Shown piece by piece: positions 41,893 to 50,722 of a stretch of 64,000 bases of DNA. The position numbers and the translations under genes were made by a program. The first letter of the stretch is position 1. The number at the start of each line of letters is the position of its first letter. The notes under the pieces were generated by a model that did not search any database, had not been told where the DNA came from, and saw only the letters and a list, made by a program, of their open reading frames with translations. This stretch comes from Paenibacillus sp. FSL R10-2734 (GTDB lineage Bacteria; Bacillota; Bacilli; Paenibacillales; Paenibacillaceae), in the NCBI RefSeq assembly GCF_037963865.1, contig NZ_CP150170.1:3596001-3660000 (forward strand), read 5' to 3'.

Positions 41893-43779
41893 TTGATAAA
41901 TAAATTGACATTAAAGCAGTTAAAGCAGGCTTTGGAAGAACCGCCACATTCAACATATAAGCTGTATGAGGAAGCGAGCTCTTCTGAACATTGGCGGAGA
42001 ATTAGCGAAGATTCGAAATATTCAGCTTTTTGGGAGCAACTGAAGAAGCGCGGAAAAGAACGGATCAAAGAGCAGTCGCTTCCACCTCAATTCTCGGAGT
42101 TTATTTTATTCGGCACTACCGGTGACCGCTCTTTCTATCAGAATAAGCGAGATCATTTAATTGAAGGCGTTCATACGTTCAGCTTGCTGGTCATGACAGA
42201 CAAGCAAAACCCGGAATGGGTCGCGGGACTAGAAAACGCACTTTGGAGCATTTGCAATGAATTTACCTGGGTACTACCTGCGCATGTGGGACTTTACATT
42301 AACCAATATCCGCATCGAATTTGGGACCAACCGAACATGCCGCGCGAAACGGTGGATTTGGCATCGGCGCATATCGGGTTTACGCTTGCTGAAATCATCC
42401 ACTTCATGGGAAGCCGATTGCATCCATGGGTGGTGGAACGGGTCAAGGCCGAAATCGAACGACGACTTTTTCAAGTTTACTTTCATGACCCGGTTCCTCA
42501 GAACTGGGAACTCAAAACGAACAATTGGCCTGCCGTTTGCGCCTCTTCCATTGGAGCGGCAGCTATTTATATGGAACAGGACAGTGAAAAGCTAAGCGGA
42601 ATGCTGTGGAGGGTGATTAATGTTCTGCGCGGTTACCTGTCGGGCTTTGATGAACAAGGAGCTACTCCCGAAGGACCGGCATACTGGCAGTATGGTTTCT
42701 CTCATTTCGTCTTTTTCTCGGAATTGTTAAAAGAGCGAACCCAAGGACGAATTTCCCTTCTAGCAGATTCCAAAATCGAGCAGATTTCACTCTTTCCGCA
42801 ATTTTGTATGCTGGGTGACGGCAAAGTGGTCAATTTCTCCGACTCTCCTGAACAGGTGAAATGGAATCCGGGATTGATTCACCGCTTGCAAAGCTACGCA
42901 CCATCTCTTCAAATGCCACAATCATCGAGCTTGCTGCAGCCGACATCCAGCAGCTGGATTGAGACCTCAAGACTTTTGCTGTGGTCGCCTGAACAGACAG
43001 AGTCCCGGGAAGCGGAATGGCATAAATCAGGGTCGATAGAAGAGCGAATTTTCGAAGGAAATCAGTGGGCCATTTCAAAGATCATCGATTCGGAGGGACA
43101 TTTGGTTGCTTTTGCAGCAAAGGGCGGCTATAACGAAGAACCTCATAATCATAATGATTTAGGACACTTCATCCTGCATGTTGACGGTCAAAGCGTGCTT
43201 GCAGATATGGGGCTGGGTATCTATACCAGACAGTATTTCCAGCCAGAATATCGCTACAATCAATTGAATGCCGGCTCGCACGGGCACTCGGTGCCTATTG
43301 TGGACGGATGCAGACAGGGCTTCGGAAAACAGTATTACGCCGAATTGGTCGAACATCATCAGACGGATAAAGAGATGGGGTTTTCCCTTGATTTGACTCA
43401 AGCCTATGACTGTCCTTCTTTGGAAAGTCTTACTCGACATTTTGCATGGAAACGCACAGTGAATGAATCGCCTCAACTTTTGATCCGAGATCAGGTTTCA
43501 TTTTTGGGCGAGCTGAATTCCTTCCAGGAGGTGTTTATTAGCAGTACCGAACCGGTAAAAAATGCTCCAGGTCAATTCATGTTGAACAGCGTGATGTTCT
43601 TCTATGAAGAGAACGACTGGCGTGTGGAAGTGGAGGAAGTAACACTAGATTCCGATACCGAAAAGGGAAAGGAATTCTACCGGATGATTCTACACTGCAA
43701 GCACCCTGAAAGAATCATGGAGATGACATTCAGGTTCGAAATTCACAAAGAGAATCACCTTGCACCTAATTTTCAATAA
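41893..43779 (+). CDS. Heparinase II/III family protein (cluster 2)
   Basis: 628 residues from TTG 41893, placed behind AGAGGTGA; GTG 41884 is the alternative. No signal peptide. The first ~330 residues form an alpha-toroid (PEGPAYWQYGFSHFVFF). The second half is the heparinase II/III beta-sandwich with NEEPHNHNDLGHFILHVDGQ, where the His/Asn cluster is the expected catalytic or metal site. It probably beta-eliminates uronate-containing oligosaccharides in the cytoplasm, feeding the GH88 at 48864. The substrate is unassigned. It lacks the CBM96-like insert of the cluster 1 homologue. Confidence 0.82.
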   Translation: MINKLTLKQLKQALEEPPHSTYKLYEEASSSEHWRRISEDSKYSAFWEQLKKRGKERIKEQSLPPQFSEFILFGTTGDRSFYQNKRDHLIEGVHTFSLLVMTDKQNPEWVAGLENALWSICNEFTWVLPAHVGLYINQYPHRIWDQPNMPRETVDLASAHIGFTLAEIIHFMGSRLHPWVVERVKAEIERRLFQVYFHDPVPQNWELKTNNWPAVCASSIGAAAIYMEQDSEKLSGMLWRVINVLRGYLSGFDEQGATPEGPAYWQYGFSHFVFFSELLKERTQGRISLLADSKIEQISLFPQFCMLGDGKVVNFSDSPEQVKWNPGLIHRLQSYAPSLQMPQSSSLLQPTSSSWIETSRLLLWSPEQTESREAEWHKSGSIEERIFEGNQWAISKIIDSEGHLVAFAAKGGYNEEPHNHNDLGHFILHVDGQSVLADMGLGIYTRQYFQPEYRYNQLNAGSHGHSVPIVDGCRQGFGKQYYAELVEHHQTDKEMGFSLDLTQAYDCPSLESLTRHFAWKRTVNESPQLLIRDQVSFLGELNSFQEVFISSTEPVKNAPGQFMLNSVMFFYEENDWRVEVEEVTLDSDTEKGKEFYRMILHCKHPERIMEMTFRFEIHKENHLAPNFQ

Positions 43780-43794
43780 AGGAGTCGGAGCAGC

Positions 43795-44697
43795 GTGGAA
43801 TATGCCACATTGGGGAAAACAGGTTTTCGAGTATCCAAAATCGGTTTGGGCGGCGCGCCACTTGGAGGCGATTTCGGCGAGACAACGGATGAAATCGTTA
43901 CTCATGTAATCGATAGTGCTTTGGATTTTGGCATTAACTTTATTGATACTGCCCCTTTGTACGGACGTGGGGAAAGTGAGCGGAGAATCGGGAAAGCCCT
44001 GAAAGGTAAACGCGGGAATGTCATTCTTGCCTCCAAGGCGATTATGCGTGGGGAGCCTTATTCGTATGAAAATACAATCAAGTCCGTTGAAGATAGCTTA
44101 CGCAGACTACACACGGATTATATTGATTTAATCCAATTGCATGAATTGGAGCAGACGACTTATGAACAGGCCGTAAATGAAACACTGCCTGCATTCCGCA
44201 AGCTGAAAGAGCAAGGGAAAGTAAGAGCGATTGGTGTAAATGCAGGAGATCTTGAGCTGTTGATGCCATTCCTGCGCGAAGATCTGGTCGATACCATTCA
44301 GACATATACAAAATATACATTAATAGACTATACGGCAAAAGATGAGCTATTACCCCTTGCGAAGGAAAAAAATATCGGCGTCATTCATGGCAGTCCACTT
44401 GCGATGGGAATTTTAGCGGACCGACCGGCGCCTTTTTTAAGGAATAATAAGGTGATGCTTGAAGAAGCGGAACGAAGAATAGCGCAGTTGGATTTTTTAC
44501 GTAAAAGTGAAATGAATGGACTTGTTGAGGCCGCGCTTCGATTCAGTCTGACATGCCCAGATATCGCAATTACATTAGTCGGAACGACTTCAGTGAAGTC
44601 GCTGGAATTAAACACCGGCTATTGCGATGGAAGAGGATTATCTGATGAAGAGATGAAAAAAGTGATTGGATTATTCCCTGGACAGCGATTGTTTTAG
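43795..44697 (+). CDS. Aldo/keto reductase, sugar-dehydrogenase-like
   Basis: 300 residues, GTG start behind AAAGGAGTCGG. The AKR catalytic tetrad is complete: D51, Y56, K81, H116. The N-terminus (LGKTGFRVSKIGLGGAPLGG) is closest to the L-fucose/L-galactose dehydrogenase-like AKRs, which oxidise C1 of an aldose to a lactone. With the COG3618 lactonase at 34932 this suggests conversion of an L-deoxyhexose or similar sugar to an aldonate; that is inference. It sits inside the enzyme operon, 15 nt after the lyase. Confidence 0.88.
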   Translation: MEYATLGKTGFRVSKIGLGGAPLGGDFGETTDEIVTHVIDSALDFGINFIDTAPLYGRGESERRIGKALKGKRGNVILASKAIMRGEPYSYENTIKSVEDSLRRLHTDYIDLIQLHELEQTTYEQAVNETLPAFRKLKEQGKVRAIGVNAGDLELLMPFLREDLVDTIQTYTKYTLIDYTAKDELLPLAKEKNIGVIHGSPLAMGILADRPAPFLRNNKVMLEEAERRIAQLDFLRKSEMNGLVEAALRFSLTCPDIAITLVGTTSVKSLELNTGYCDGRGLSDEEMKKVIGLFPGQRLF

Positions 44698-44723
44698 AAC
44701 AATATTGGATAGGAGGAGTCAGA

Positions 44724-44774
44724 ATGAGACTCGCAGGAACAATCGCACTGAGGTCAATCACAATAAAATGGTAG
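44724..44774 (+). other. Short translatable ORF between AKR and toroid gene
   Basis: ATG 44724 is preceded by AGGAGGAG at a normal distance and encodes 16 residues before a stop. It could be a gene remnant or a short leader; the good ribosome site is the only evidence. Confidence 0.3.
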
Positions 44775-44825
44775 CCGAATCGTAAAAAAAGAGTACAAAG
44801 GGACAGAGAAACAGGAGGTTTCACG

Positions 44826-46757
44826 ATGGCCATTACAGAGAACCCGCAATCGATTCCTGTCATTGCCGCAAAGCGGAAAACAATACCGCCACAGTGGGCA
44901 TTCATGCAGCGTCAATTATTTGATCAATTGAACAAGGCGGCAGTGGAGTTTGTTGAACGCTATACGCAGCCGGACGGTACGCTTATCTGGAGACAGGATT
45001 GGCCGGGTATGGATGGATCCGACGATCCCTATGAAGGATTTATGAATTTAGCTCTGCTATATATGCTTGGCGGTAGTTCTGAACTTCATGAGCTGTCCCG
45101 CAAAATTTGGGATGGCATCACATGGCAGTGGACGGAATATGGTCAAATTCATCGCGAATTCGACGCGTATTACGACTGGATGCATCACGGCGAAGGGTAT
45201 TTGTACATCTATTTTCTGGGACTCGCCGGCCCTGCTACATTAAAGGATCATCAGCGGGCGGCGCGATTTGCCGCCATGTATATGGGTGAGGACAAAGAAG
45301 CGCCAAACTATGATAAAGAACGAAAGCTGATTCGTTCACCCATTACGGGAAGCCGTGGTCCTCGATTTGAACTTACTGGTGAGGATTGGTGCACACACCG
45401 CGGCATTCTCGATGATTATTTGGCACCTTATGAAGATATTCCGGGCGTGGACTTTGCTAGCGGAACATGCGCATGGTCGAACGATGAGGTTTATGCCCGC
45501 GTTATCGCCATGATGAACGAGCGGATGACTCGTGGTGATGTGCCATTGAATTTAAATGCCACCGGGCTTGTAACTCATGCATTCCTTCATTTCGGAGAAG
45601 AAAAGTATCGTGAGTGGGTTTTGGAATACCTGACCGTGTGGGAAGAGCGAACGAAACAAAACGGTGGGATCATACCCGATAATGTAGGTCTGACCGGTAA
45701 AATCGGGGAGTACAATGACGGCAAATGGTGGGGTGGATACTACGGATGGCGCTGGCCGCACGGGTTCTTGACGATTATTGAACCGCTAACGAATGCATGT
45801 ATGAACGCGGTGCTGCTGTCAGGGGATATGAGCAAGTTGAACCTGGCCAGGGAGCAATTGGATGCAAACTGGGCGCTTCGAAAAGAACAGGACGGAAAAT
45901 GGGTTGTTCCAAATAAAAAGTTTGACTCAGGTTGGTCGGATTTCCGCGGCGCGGATCCAAAATATGCGATTTACCTTTGGACGATGTCCATGGCGGATGA
46001 AGATCTGGTGCGCATTGAGCGCATTCCTAAGGATCATGATTGGAATGAAATTATTATTCCGAAACTATCCGGTACCGATAAAAAGACACGCAGAAACACT
46101 AAACATTATATCGGAAATACACAGCCATGGTTTCAATTTATCTCCGGCAAACATCCGGATTATCCGATACAGGCTTTAAAAGCCAACTTCGAGCTTGTTG
46201 AACAGCAATTGAGTAAACTGCGATCACAAGCCGGAGACCCTTACAACTGGTCCAATCAGTATAGTGAGAATGATTTCTCGAGCATTCATATTTGGCAAGA
46301 AATGTGTCCTGTGTATATGGAGAGTCTTGTCCAATTGACATTAGGCGGTCCGATGCATATTTCGCACGGTGGATTGCAGCATGCCCGGGTTCGATATTTC
46401 GACGTATGTGCCAAGAGACCCGGATTGCCGGAATCCGTTGCAGCGCTCGTCAAAGAGCTCTCTGCTAACTCCGTGACAGTGGAAATAGTGAATATCAGTT
46501 TGTTTGATCATCGCTCTGTTATCATTCAAGCCGGCACTTTTGGGGAGCACTTATTTAGAGAAGCATCCATTATCGGTGATAAAGATGAGGTGACTGAAAC
46601 GATTTCAGTCCACCAAAAATGGCTTACCGTAGATTTAGCACCCGGAACCAGTGTGACTCTTCGAATCAGCATGGATCGATACGTGAGCTCCCCTTCTTAC
46701 GATATGCCGTGGCTGGATTCAGAACAAAAAGACTTGCTTAAGGGCAGATTGCTATAG
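44826..46757 (+). CDS. Uncharacterised cytoplasmic protein, probable alpha/alpha-toroid glycan-active enzyme
   Basis: 643 residues; ATG 44826 follows CAGGAGGTTTCACG. No signal peptide. The body is helical and Trp/Tyr/Asp-rich (WPGMDGSDDPYEGFMNLALL, YYDWMHHGEGYLY, WWGGYYGWRWPHGF, TCAWSNDEVYARV), with a C-terminal beta region (~540-643). This resembles six-hairpin glycosidase or toroid-lyase folds, but I cannot assign a known family. It lies between an AKR and another toroid enzyme in a uronate-degrading operon, so a role as glycosidase or lyase on the imported oligosaccharide is likely. Confidence 0.6.
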   Translation: MAITENPQSIPVIAAKRKTIPPQWAFMQRQLFDQLNKAAVEFVERYTQPDGTLIWRQDWPGMDGSDDPYEGFMNLALLYMLGGSSELHELSRKIWDGITWQWTEYGQIHREFDAYYDWMHHGEGYLYIYFLGLAGPATLKDHQRAARFAAMYMGEDKEAPNYDKERKLIRSPITGSRGPRFELTGEDWCTHRGILDDYLAPYEDIPGVDFASGTCAWSNDEVYARVIAMMNERMTRGDVPLNLNATGLVTHAFLHFGEEKYREWVLEYLTVWEERTKQNGGIIPDNVGLTGKIGEYNDGKWWGGYYGWRWPHGFLTIIEPLTNACMNAVLLSGDMSKLNLAREQLDANWALRKEQDGKWVVPNKKFDSGWSDFRGADPKYAIYLWTMSMADEDLVRIERIPKDHDWNEIIIPKLSGTDKKTRRNTKHYIGNTQPWFQFISGKHPDYPIQALKANFELVEQQLSKLRSQAGDPYNWSNQYSENDFSSIHIWQEMCPVYMESLVQLTLGGPMHISHGGLQHARVRYFDVCAKRPGLPESVAALVKELSANSVTVEIVNISLFDHRSVIIQAGTFGEHLFREASIIGDKDEVTETISVHQKWLTVDLAPGTSVTLRISMDRYVSSPSYDMPWLDSEQKDLLKGRLL

Positions 46758-46782
46758 TCTAACAAGGAGTGAGAAGTACAGG

Positions 46783-48836
46783 ATGAACGCTCATATCTCT
46801 TATTTAAATAAACTTGAAATGGCTGATCCTAACGCAGGTCTGAAGAATGACTTTATATCTCGTCAGCCTCACATGTCAGTTCAGACGACCACTATAAATA
46901 AAGAGTATTATTTGGATTTTGCCGAAGGGAGACTTCGCGCCTTTCTGCCTTATGTTACTGAGGAAGGTGCTGTTCTCGATCCGAAGGACGGAAAAGAACA
47001 TGAATATGCAACGGCATCCTTCGCCAAGGCAGGTGCTGTACTTCTTCATTCAGGCCGGTGTCAGGAATTGCTGGACACCATTCTGAAAGCGATGGACTGG
47101 GGCAGCTATTGTCTTGGCGAAAACCAGGTTCCAGACGATCATGCGGATTTCACATCCCATATGCTGGTTCTGGCATATGAGCTGTTATCCGACTTCGCAG
47201 ATTCTTTCCGTGTTGAACGCTGGCGTTACAATTTGCAGCGGTTCGAGCCGGAGCTTACCTATTCGCAAACCGAGCGGAACTTCCCTGATATCAGGCAAGT
47301 ACGCAATTGGGCAACGTATGCAATGCACGGAGAGATGATGAGGTATCGCACCGGTCTAGCCGATACAACCAGCTTTATTGACAAGTACTTACCGTATCAA
47401 CTGACACGGTTCACGCCAGAGGGCTTATATCGGGATCCAAATTTGCCTGCCGCTTATGATCTGGCAGCCAGAGATCAGTTAAACGGAGTGCTGGAAGCCG
47501 GATACCAGGGGGCATCCGCGGAACTGTTGAAGATTCTTCTTCATCGCGGAGCCCAGACCATGCTGTTTACGCAATCCGTTACCGGAGCTACAAGCTGCGG
47601 AGGCCGCAGCAACCAGCTGCTTTGGAATGAGCTGTCCTTTACCCATATTTGTGAAAGGGAGGCAGCTTATTACCTTCGACACGGAGATTTGTTGTGGGCA
47701 AAAACGTTTAAACGCGCGGCACATCTAGCTTATCAATCGATTCTACGATGGGTAGACGATCCTGAAGAATTTCGCCTTTTTAAAAATCGATTTCCTGTAT
47801 CAGAGCGGGTTGGTTACGAATTTTACGCCTATCATTCCACGTACAGCTTGTATGCCGCTCAGATCGCTGTTTCGTGTTATATGGATGCGGATGACTCTAT
47901 TGAAGAAGCGGCTGCACCATGCGATGTCGGAGGCTTTGTGCTGCATTTACCATCATCCATCGCATCTATGCAACTACCGGACCGAAGCAAGGCGGCTATC
48001 ATATAAGTTTGGATACCGCTGCTCAGATGGGCCAGGACGCGACCGGATTTGTCCGTTTACATCGGTCAGGAATTCCGGAAGAGACGGCTCTGTCAACGGG
48101 AATAGCCGGCTTGGATGGGGAAATTCCGTGGATTTTTTATCGTCCCAAACAGACGATTCCCGCACCGTTGATTCCAGCAGCCATTGGCCCTACATGGAGA
48201 GATGAGCATGGAGCTTGGTACAGACTGGCCAATTACGGCCGCAGACAGCATGAAGTGTTCCACGCCTTGGATGTGGAGGGGCAACCTTTAAATGCGGAAA
48301 GGCTGCATTGGATAAATGAACTATCGTTGCTGGAAAGTCAGGAGGAGGACTTAAGCTTTTCTCTGTCGTATATCGCAAGCCCGCAGCCAAAGGCCTATCC
48401 TTTGGATCCGAATACTCCCGGTGCTAACGTTAATGAAGTATATCAGCGTGCGATCAGTGACGTTCTCCCCAGACCGGGAAATGGCAGTGCGGAACGTATT
48501 GAGGAAATTTACCAGATCGGTATGGAGGGAACAACGGTTACCTGGAAGCTGAATTCAGCTGAAGCGGCTGAGATAACTGCAGTTGGGGTTACCGTTCCGC
48601 TACTGGTGACGAATGGGACGGAACAATCAACCATCAACTCTGAAGGAAGCAAGGTTACGGTAAATTACGGTCATGCCAAATATACCGTGTGGGCGGATGA
48701 ATCAGAGCATGGCGTGGAATTGGAAATGCTGCCCGGGCGAATGCCGAATCGGAACGGTCATTATCAGCTGGCCCAATGGACGCGAAAAGATAAACAGGAA
48801 ATCACCTTACGCTTTTCACTAACGCTGGAACAATAA
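46783..48836 (+). pseudogene. Probable toroid/beta-sandwich polysaccharide-degrading enzyme, interrupted by a frameshift
   Basis: Two overlapping reading frames together make one ~684-residue protein. The first runs from ATG 46783 to a stop at 48006 (helical toroid, with SCGGRSNQLLWNELSF). The second, frame -1, carries the remainder to 48836 (beta-sandwich: YHISLDTAAQMGQDATGFVRLH ... VTWKLNSAEAAEI ... HGVELEMLPGRM). The coding sense passes from frame 1 (VLHLPSS) to frame 3 (HRIYATTGPKQGGYH) near 47953-47960, as if one base were missing. No slippery heptamer is visible. The fold resembles polysaccharide lyases such as heparinase or chondroitinase, but the exact family is unassigned. It may be a true pseudogene or a sequencing error. 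Confidence 0.7.
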
Positions 48837-48863
48837 GGCCGTCAGGGACGGAAGGAGATTGAG

Positions 48864-50003
48864 ATGAAGATTATCGAGCCGCATCCTGATTCGGAAAGTC
48901 AACTTTGGCTTGAAGCGACCTGGGGCAAGATTATAGGAAAAGTCGAGAACATGTGCGACTCGATCGGAGCGGATTTTCCATACGCTTCGTATCATGGCAA
49001 ATATAATCGCGAACAAGCGGATTGGTGGACCAACGGTTTCTGGCCAGGACTGTTGTGGCTTGTATATCGTGAGACGAAAGATGAACGTTTGAAAGAAGTT
49101 GCAGCACTTACCGAAGCAAGAATGGATGTGGTGCTATATGATTTTTTTCCGCTTCATCACGATGTAGGCTTTATGTGGAGCTTGTCTTCCGTGGCGCAGT
49201 TCAAATTGCTTGGCCATGAAGATTCCAGACGACGGGCCATGACCGCGGCAAGTCATCTGGCGGGACGCTTCAATCCTGCTGGACAATTCATTCGGGCCTG
49301 GAATCAGCCAGAACGGGTCGGTTGGGCGATCATCGATTGCATGATGAATTTGCCATTGCTGTATTGGGCCAGCGAGGAGACCAAGGATCCGCGATTCCGT
49401 CATATCGCGAGGCTGCATGCGGATACCACGCTACGTGAGTTCCTAAGGCTGGATGGTTCGACTCATCATATCGTCTGCTTCGATCCGGAGACGGGAGAAC
49501 GTCAGGAAGCGCTTGGTGGACAAGGCTATGACCCGAATTCAGCCTGGTCCCGCGGCACGGCATGGGCGATTTACGGGATGGCTTTAAGCGCTAGATATAC
49601 CGGTGATCAACGCTATATCGATGCGGCCAAGCGTTCGGCCGATTTTTTCCTCGCAAATTTGCCGGATGACGGTCTTCCGCCATGGGATTTCCGGGCGCCT
49701 TGGGAAGAAGGAATGGCCATGGACTCCACGGCATCCGCATGCGCGGCAAGCGGAATCCTAGAACTTAGTTTGCTGGTACCGTCAAGTGAATCCCGTATGT
49801 ACCATGATGCGGCTGAGAAGCTGCTTCGTAAGTTGGATGAACGATATACAACCTGGAATGATCCGCATGAAGAAGCAATTTTGCTGTTTGGTACAGCCAA
49901 TAGTCCGCGAAAAACTCATGTGAACGTACCCATTATATACGGAGACTTTTTTTTTGCGGAAGCAATTTGCAAGCTGCGGGGCATCAAAGACACGTTCTGG
50001 TAA
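48864..50003 (+). CDS. Unsaturated glucuronyl hydrolase, GH88 family (cluster 2)
   Basis: 379 residues, cytoplasmic. Catalytic aspartates D100 (HHDVGFMW) and D158 (WAIIDCMMNLPLLYWA) are conserved; the spacing is three residues shorter than in the cluster 1 paralogue because the intervening loop is shorter. It removes 4,5-unsaturated uronate from lyase products. RBS GAAGGAGATTGAG. Strong overall similarity to 12740-13900 (HLAGRFN, WWTNGFW) shows the two clusters share ancestry for this step. Confidence 0.92.
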   Translation: MKIIEPHPDSESQLWLEATWGKIIGKVENMCDSIGADFPYASYHGKYNREQADWWTNGFWPGLLWLVYRETKDERLKEVAALTEARMDVVLYDFFPLHHDVGFMWSLSSVAQFKLLGHEDSRRRAMTAASHLAGRFNPAGQFIRAWNQPERVGWAIIDCMMNLPLLYWASEETKDPRFRHIARLHADTTLREFLRLDGSTHHIVCFDPETGERQEALGGQGYDPNSAWSRGTAWAIYGMALSARYTGDQRYIDAAKRSADFFLANLPDDGLPPWDFRAPWEEGMAMDSTASACAASGILELSLLVPSSESRMYHDAAEKLLRKLDERYTTWNDPHEEAILLFGTANSPRKTHVNVPIIYGDFFFAEAICKLRGIKDTFW

Positions 50004-50017
50004 AGGGAGCTGCTTGT

Positions 50018-50698
50018 ATGAAACGGTTGTTATATTATTCCCAACTTCGGAGTAACTCCGAAAGCAAGTTTCGCCGAACGGTCAATACAGATATTGAGTC
50101 TCTTCGAAAGGATTGGACAGCTCAGGGACTATCCGATGTTTCCATCTTTATCTTACAGCAGTTTGTGTTTATTTACGCGGAAGCAGACCCTTCAGCAGAA
50201 CACGCAGAGTGGCGCTGGCCACGGCATTATAGCCGGATCTTGGTAACATGGCCGTCAGTTCCATTAAGTAAGGGCCATCCTTCCGGATCCAGGGAGAGTT
50301 TCGAAGTGCCTTTAATCGATGTTTTTCACGACGGGGTGCCGTCAGATCGTTCATCTTGGAGAGATCACCGTCACATTGATGAGCGTATCGGCTCGGTCGC
50401 TTGTTTACGTCCAGAGATGGCAGCAAGCTATATCTACTACCATTTTCAAAAACAGGAAGAAGCGGCGGCGAGCTTTAATCAAACTTATATAATTGGAATG
50501 TTCGGCACACTGATCTTTTCGTATCATGAGTTGCCCAGCCTGACTAGCGGACATAAACCTCATGGACTTCTTCATACGCAGCAATCACCGGTCCATTGGC
50601 ATGAAGCGATGCTGCCTCACTTTATTCCTTGGAAGGATGAGTCGGGCAATGATATTTTGTGGATGCAGATGGAGAGAATCCAGGGAAGTAGCCTGTAA
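50018..50698 (+). CDS. Uncharacterised protein of cluster 2
   Basis: 226 residues from ATG 50018 behind AAAGGGAGC, 14 nt after GH88; a longer in-frame ORF reaching into GH88 has no ribosome site. The N-terminal MKRLLYYSQLRSN and QQFVFIYAEAD stretches recall the alpha/beta ferredoxin-like fold of the small L-rhamnose mutarotase family, but the protein is twice as long and I do not claim that identity. The middle is Trp/Arg-rich (WRWPRHYSRILVTWP), the second half His-rich. There is no membrane segment. Its place in the operon suggests a sugar-processing accessory role. Confidence 0.6.
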   Translation: MKRLLYYSQLRSNSESKFRRTVNTDIESLRKDWTAQGLSDVSIFILQQFVFIYAEADPSAEHAEWRWPRHYSRILVTWPSVPLSKGHPSGSRESFEVPLIDVFHDGVPSDRSSWRDHRHIDERIGSVACLRPEMAASYIYYHFQKQEEAAASFNQTYIIGMFGTLIFSYHELPSLTSGHKPHGLLHTQQSPVHWHEAMLPHFIPWKDESGNDILWMQMERIQGSSL

Positions 50699-50722
50699 CT
50701 AAATTAGCGAGGAGTGAACACA

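Noticed and set aside
47940..47990. Programmed -1 frameshifting as explanation of the split gene
   Set aside because: No X-XXY-YYZ slippery heptamer and no following pseudoknot are visible, so mutation or sequence error is simpler.
49967..50017. Longer N-terminus for the 226-residue protein, overlapping the GH88 gene
   Set aside because: No ribosome site before 49967; AAAGGGAGC before ATG 50018 fits a start there.
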